Part shown: piece after piece, positions 12,480 through 13,235 of the stretch
Numbering within the stretch: position 1 is the stretch's first letter
Layout: each line of letters starts with the position of its first letter
Source: an uncultured Bacilli bacterium
GTDB lineage: Bacteria > Bacillota_I > Bacilli_A > RF39 > UBA660
Assembly: GCA_949280095.1 (NCBI GenBank)
Contig: CASDHD010000028.1
Span: 1 to 13,235 of the forward strand
DNA length: 13,235 nt
Direction of reading: 5' to 3'
The notes under the pieces: generated by a model
Seen by the model: only the letters and a program-made list of their open reading frames with translations
What the model was told of the DNA's origin: nothing
Database searches by the model: none
Translations under genes and position numbers: made by a program

Positions 12480-13127
12480 ATGAAAATAACTAAATATCCT
12501 CAATCTTGTTTAATGATTGAAACAAATAACAAAAAAATATTAGTAGATGCTGGAAATTTGAAATATCAAGATCACTTTTTAGAAGCATGGAGAGCTGCAG
12601 ATATGGTTTTGATTACACACAAGCATGGAGACCATATTTATGAAGAAGCTTTAAAAGAGATAGATGCACCTATCTATTCTACAAAGGAAGTACAACAAAA
12701 TTATCCCAATCTTCATTTTAATATTGTAAAAGCAAATGATACTCTTACTTTTGATAATCTAAAAGTTGAAGTCGTAAAAGCTATACATGGCTATAATCCT
12801 AACTTGAAAGGCGGAAAAGAAGTATTAGAAAATGTAGGATACATTATAGATGATGGAATAACAAGGCTTTATATTACAAGCGATACAATTTGTTTTTCTA
12901 ATGATTATAAAGCAGATGTAGTAGCTCTTCCTATTACTGCTCATGGACTTACTATGTCCTCTTACGAAGCGGCTTTGTACACAATAGATTTAGGTGCAAA
13001 ATTAGTATTACCTATTCATATGGACAATTCTGCTTATCCAACAAATTTGAATTATATGAGAGAAAATTTTGAAAAGTTTAATATAAACTATAAAGTGTTA
13101 GAAATAGAAGAAACAATAGAAATTTGA
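12480..13127 (+). CDS. Metallo-beta-lactamase-fold hydrolase, UlaG-like
   Basis: A 215-aa soluble protein of the metal-dependent hydrolase family. It has LVDAGN (21-26), the zinc motif THKHGDH (His47, His49, Asp51, His52), a metal-site His103 in AIHGYN, Asp135 in YITSDT and His180 in LPIHMD, a nearly complete MBL metal set. The UlaG-like branch includes a lactonase and other hydrolases; the substrate here is unknown, and its place after a wall-glycan gene is suggestive at most. AAGGAG (12464-12469) is ten bases before the chosen ATG. A nearer ATG (12472) gives only three codons. The gene probably has its own transcript or follows the TagO-like gene at 67 bp, and it ends in a terminator that overlaps its last codons. 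Confidence 0.9.
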   Translation: MKITKYPQSCLMIETNNKKILVDAGNLKYQDHFLEAWRAADMVLITHKHGDHIYEEALKEIDAPIYSTKEVQQNYPNLHFNIVKANDTLTFDNLKVEVVKAIHGYNPNLKGGKEVLENVGYIIDDGITRLYITSDTICFSNDYKADVVALPITAHGLTMSSYEAALYTIDLGAKLVLPIHMDNSAYPTNLNYMRENFEKFNINYKVLEIEETIEI

Positions 13128-13141
13128 TTTATTGTTTTTTT
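13111..13141 (+). terminator. Terminator of the metallo-hydrolase gene, 5' arm in coding region
   Basis: AAACAAT (13111-13117) pairs with ATTGTTT (13131-13137). Inside it, after a two-base bulge, AAAT pairs with ATTT around TTG. Ts continue to 13141. The 5' arm and the stop codon (13125-13127) are both within the hairpin. Confidence 0.6.
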
Positions 13142-13235
13142 ATTGAAAAATCTAATAAAATAAATTTTCCAATTCTTGCCATTTTATGCTATTGGTTTCT
13201 AAAATCATCAATAAAAAACAAGATATTCTGAATTA

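Noticed and set aside
12472..12483. Three-codon ATG-AAA-AAA-TGA frame overlapping the metallo-hydrolase start
   Set aside because: Only two bases separate it from the ribosome site, so it looks like a by-product of an A-rich leader.
13152..13235. Possible end of a minus-strand gene at the right edge
   Set aside because: One frame has a stop at the edge itself and the other is open for only ~15 codons, too little to support a gene.

Overview
The window comes from an AT-rich (roughly 30% GC by eye) Bacillota-type genome. Shine-Dalgarno sites are strong (AGGAGG, AAGGAG, AGGTGG), promoters look sigma-A-like, and intrinsic hairpin-plus-T terminators are common. TGA is a real stop (tsaB, rimI and the metallo-hydrolase end with it), so this is not the Mycoplasma code. 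The LCP ligase, TagO/WecA-type transferase and glucosaminidase indicate a walled cell. A shortened 5S rRNA, a compact TsaB and a cohesin/dockerin pair together suggest an uncultured, probably gut-associated lineage near Erysipelotrichia/Mollicutes (RF39-like). That placement is inference only.

Layout. 1-500: 3' end of 23S rRNA, then a very short 5S rRNA whose terminal helix runs straight into a T tract. 501-2398: a small PH-domain-like protein and a DUF2974 alpha/beta-hydrolase, each with its own promoter. 2424-5005: the tRNA t6A operon tsaE-tsaB-rimI-tsaD, with 4-bp ATGA overlaps between the last three genes, a terminator-like hairpin after tsaE and a strong terminator at the end. 5043-5750: two small divergent XRE-type regulators around a ~100-bp control region. 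The minus-strand one has an intact reading frame, but its only well-placed ATG is one base out of frame.

5791-12412 is a cell-envelope block and the most interesting part. A minus-strand LCP (LytR-CpsA-Psr) ligase with three membrane segments, a PASTA-like domain and an Asn-rich tail diverges from a two-gene operon. The operon's first gene is a secreted SH3-glucosaminidase ending in a type I dockerin. Its second gene is a membrane-anchored cohesin protein with a cadherin-like domain, an undescribed tandem repeat and a charged cytoplasmic tail. Next comes a TagO/WecA-like undecaprenyl-phosphate sugar-1-phosphate transferase. My reading (inference) is that TagO starts a glycopolymer on the lipid carrier, the LCP enzyme attaches it to peptidoglycan, and the dockerin-bearing hydrolase is held at the membrane by the adjacent cohesin. 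This would be a one-enzyme, cellulosome-style tether used for wall remodelling.

12480-13127: an UlaG-like metallo-beta-lactamase-fold hydrolase. The last ~95 bases hold no gene I can support. Recurring themes: terminators whose 5' arm lies inside the coding sequence (three genes), very short 5' leaders, and even numbers of cysteines in exported proteins.
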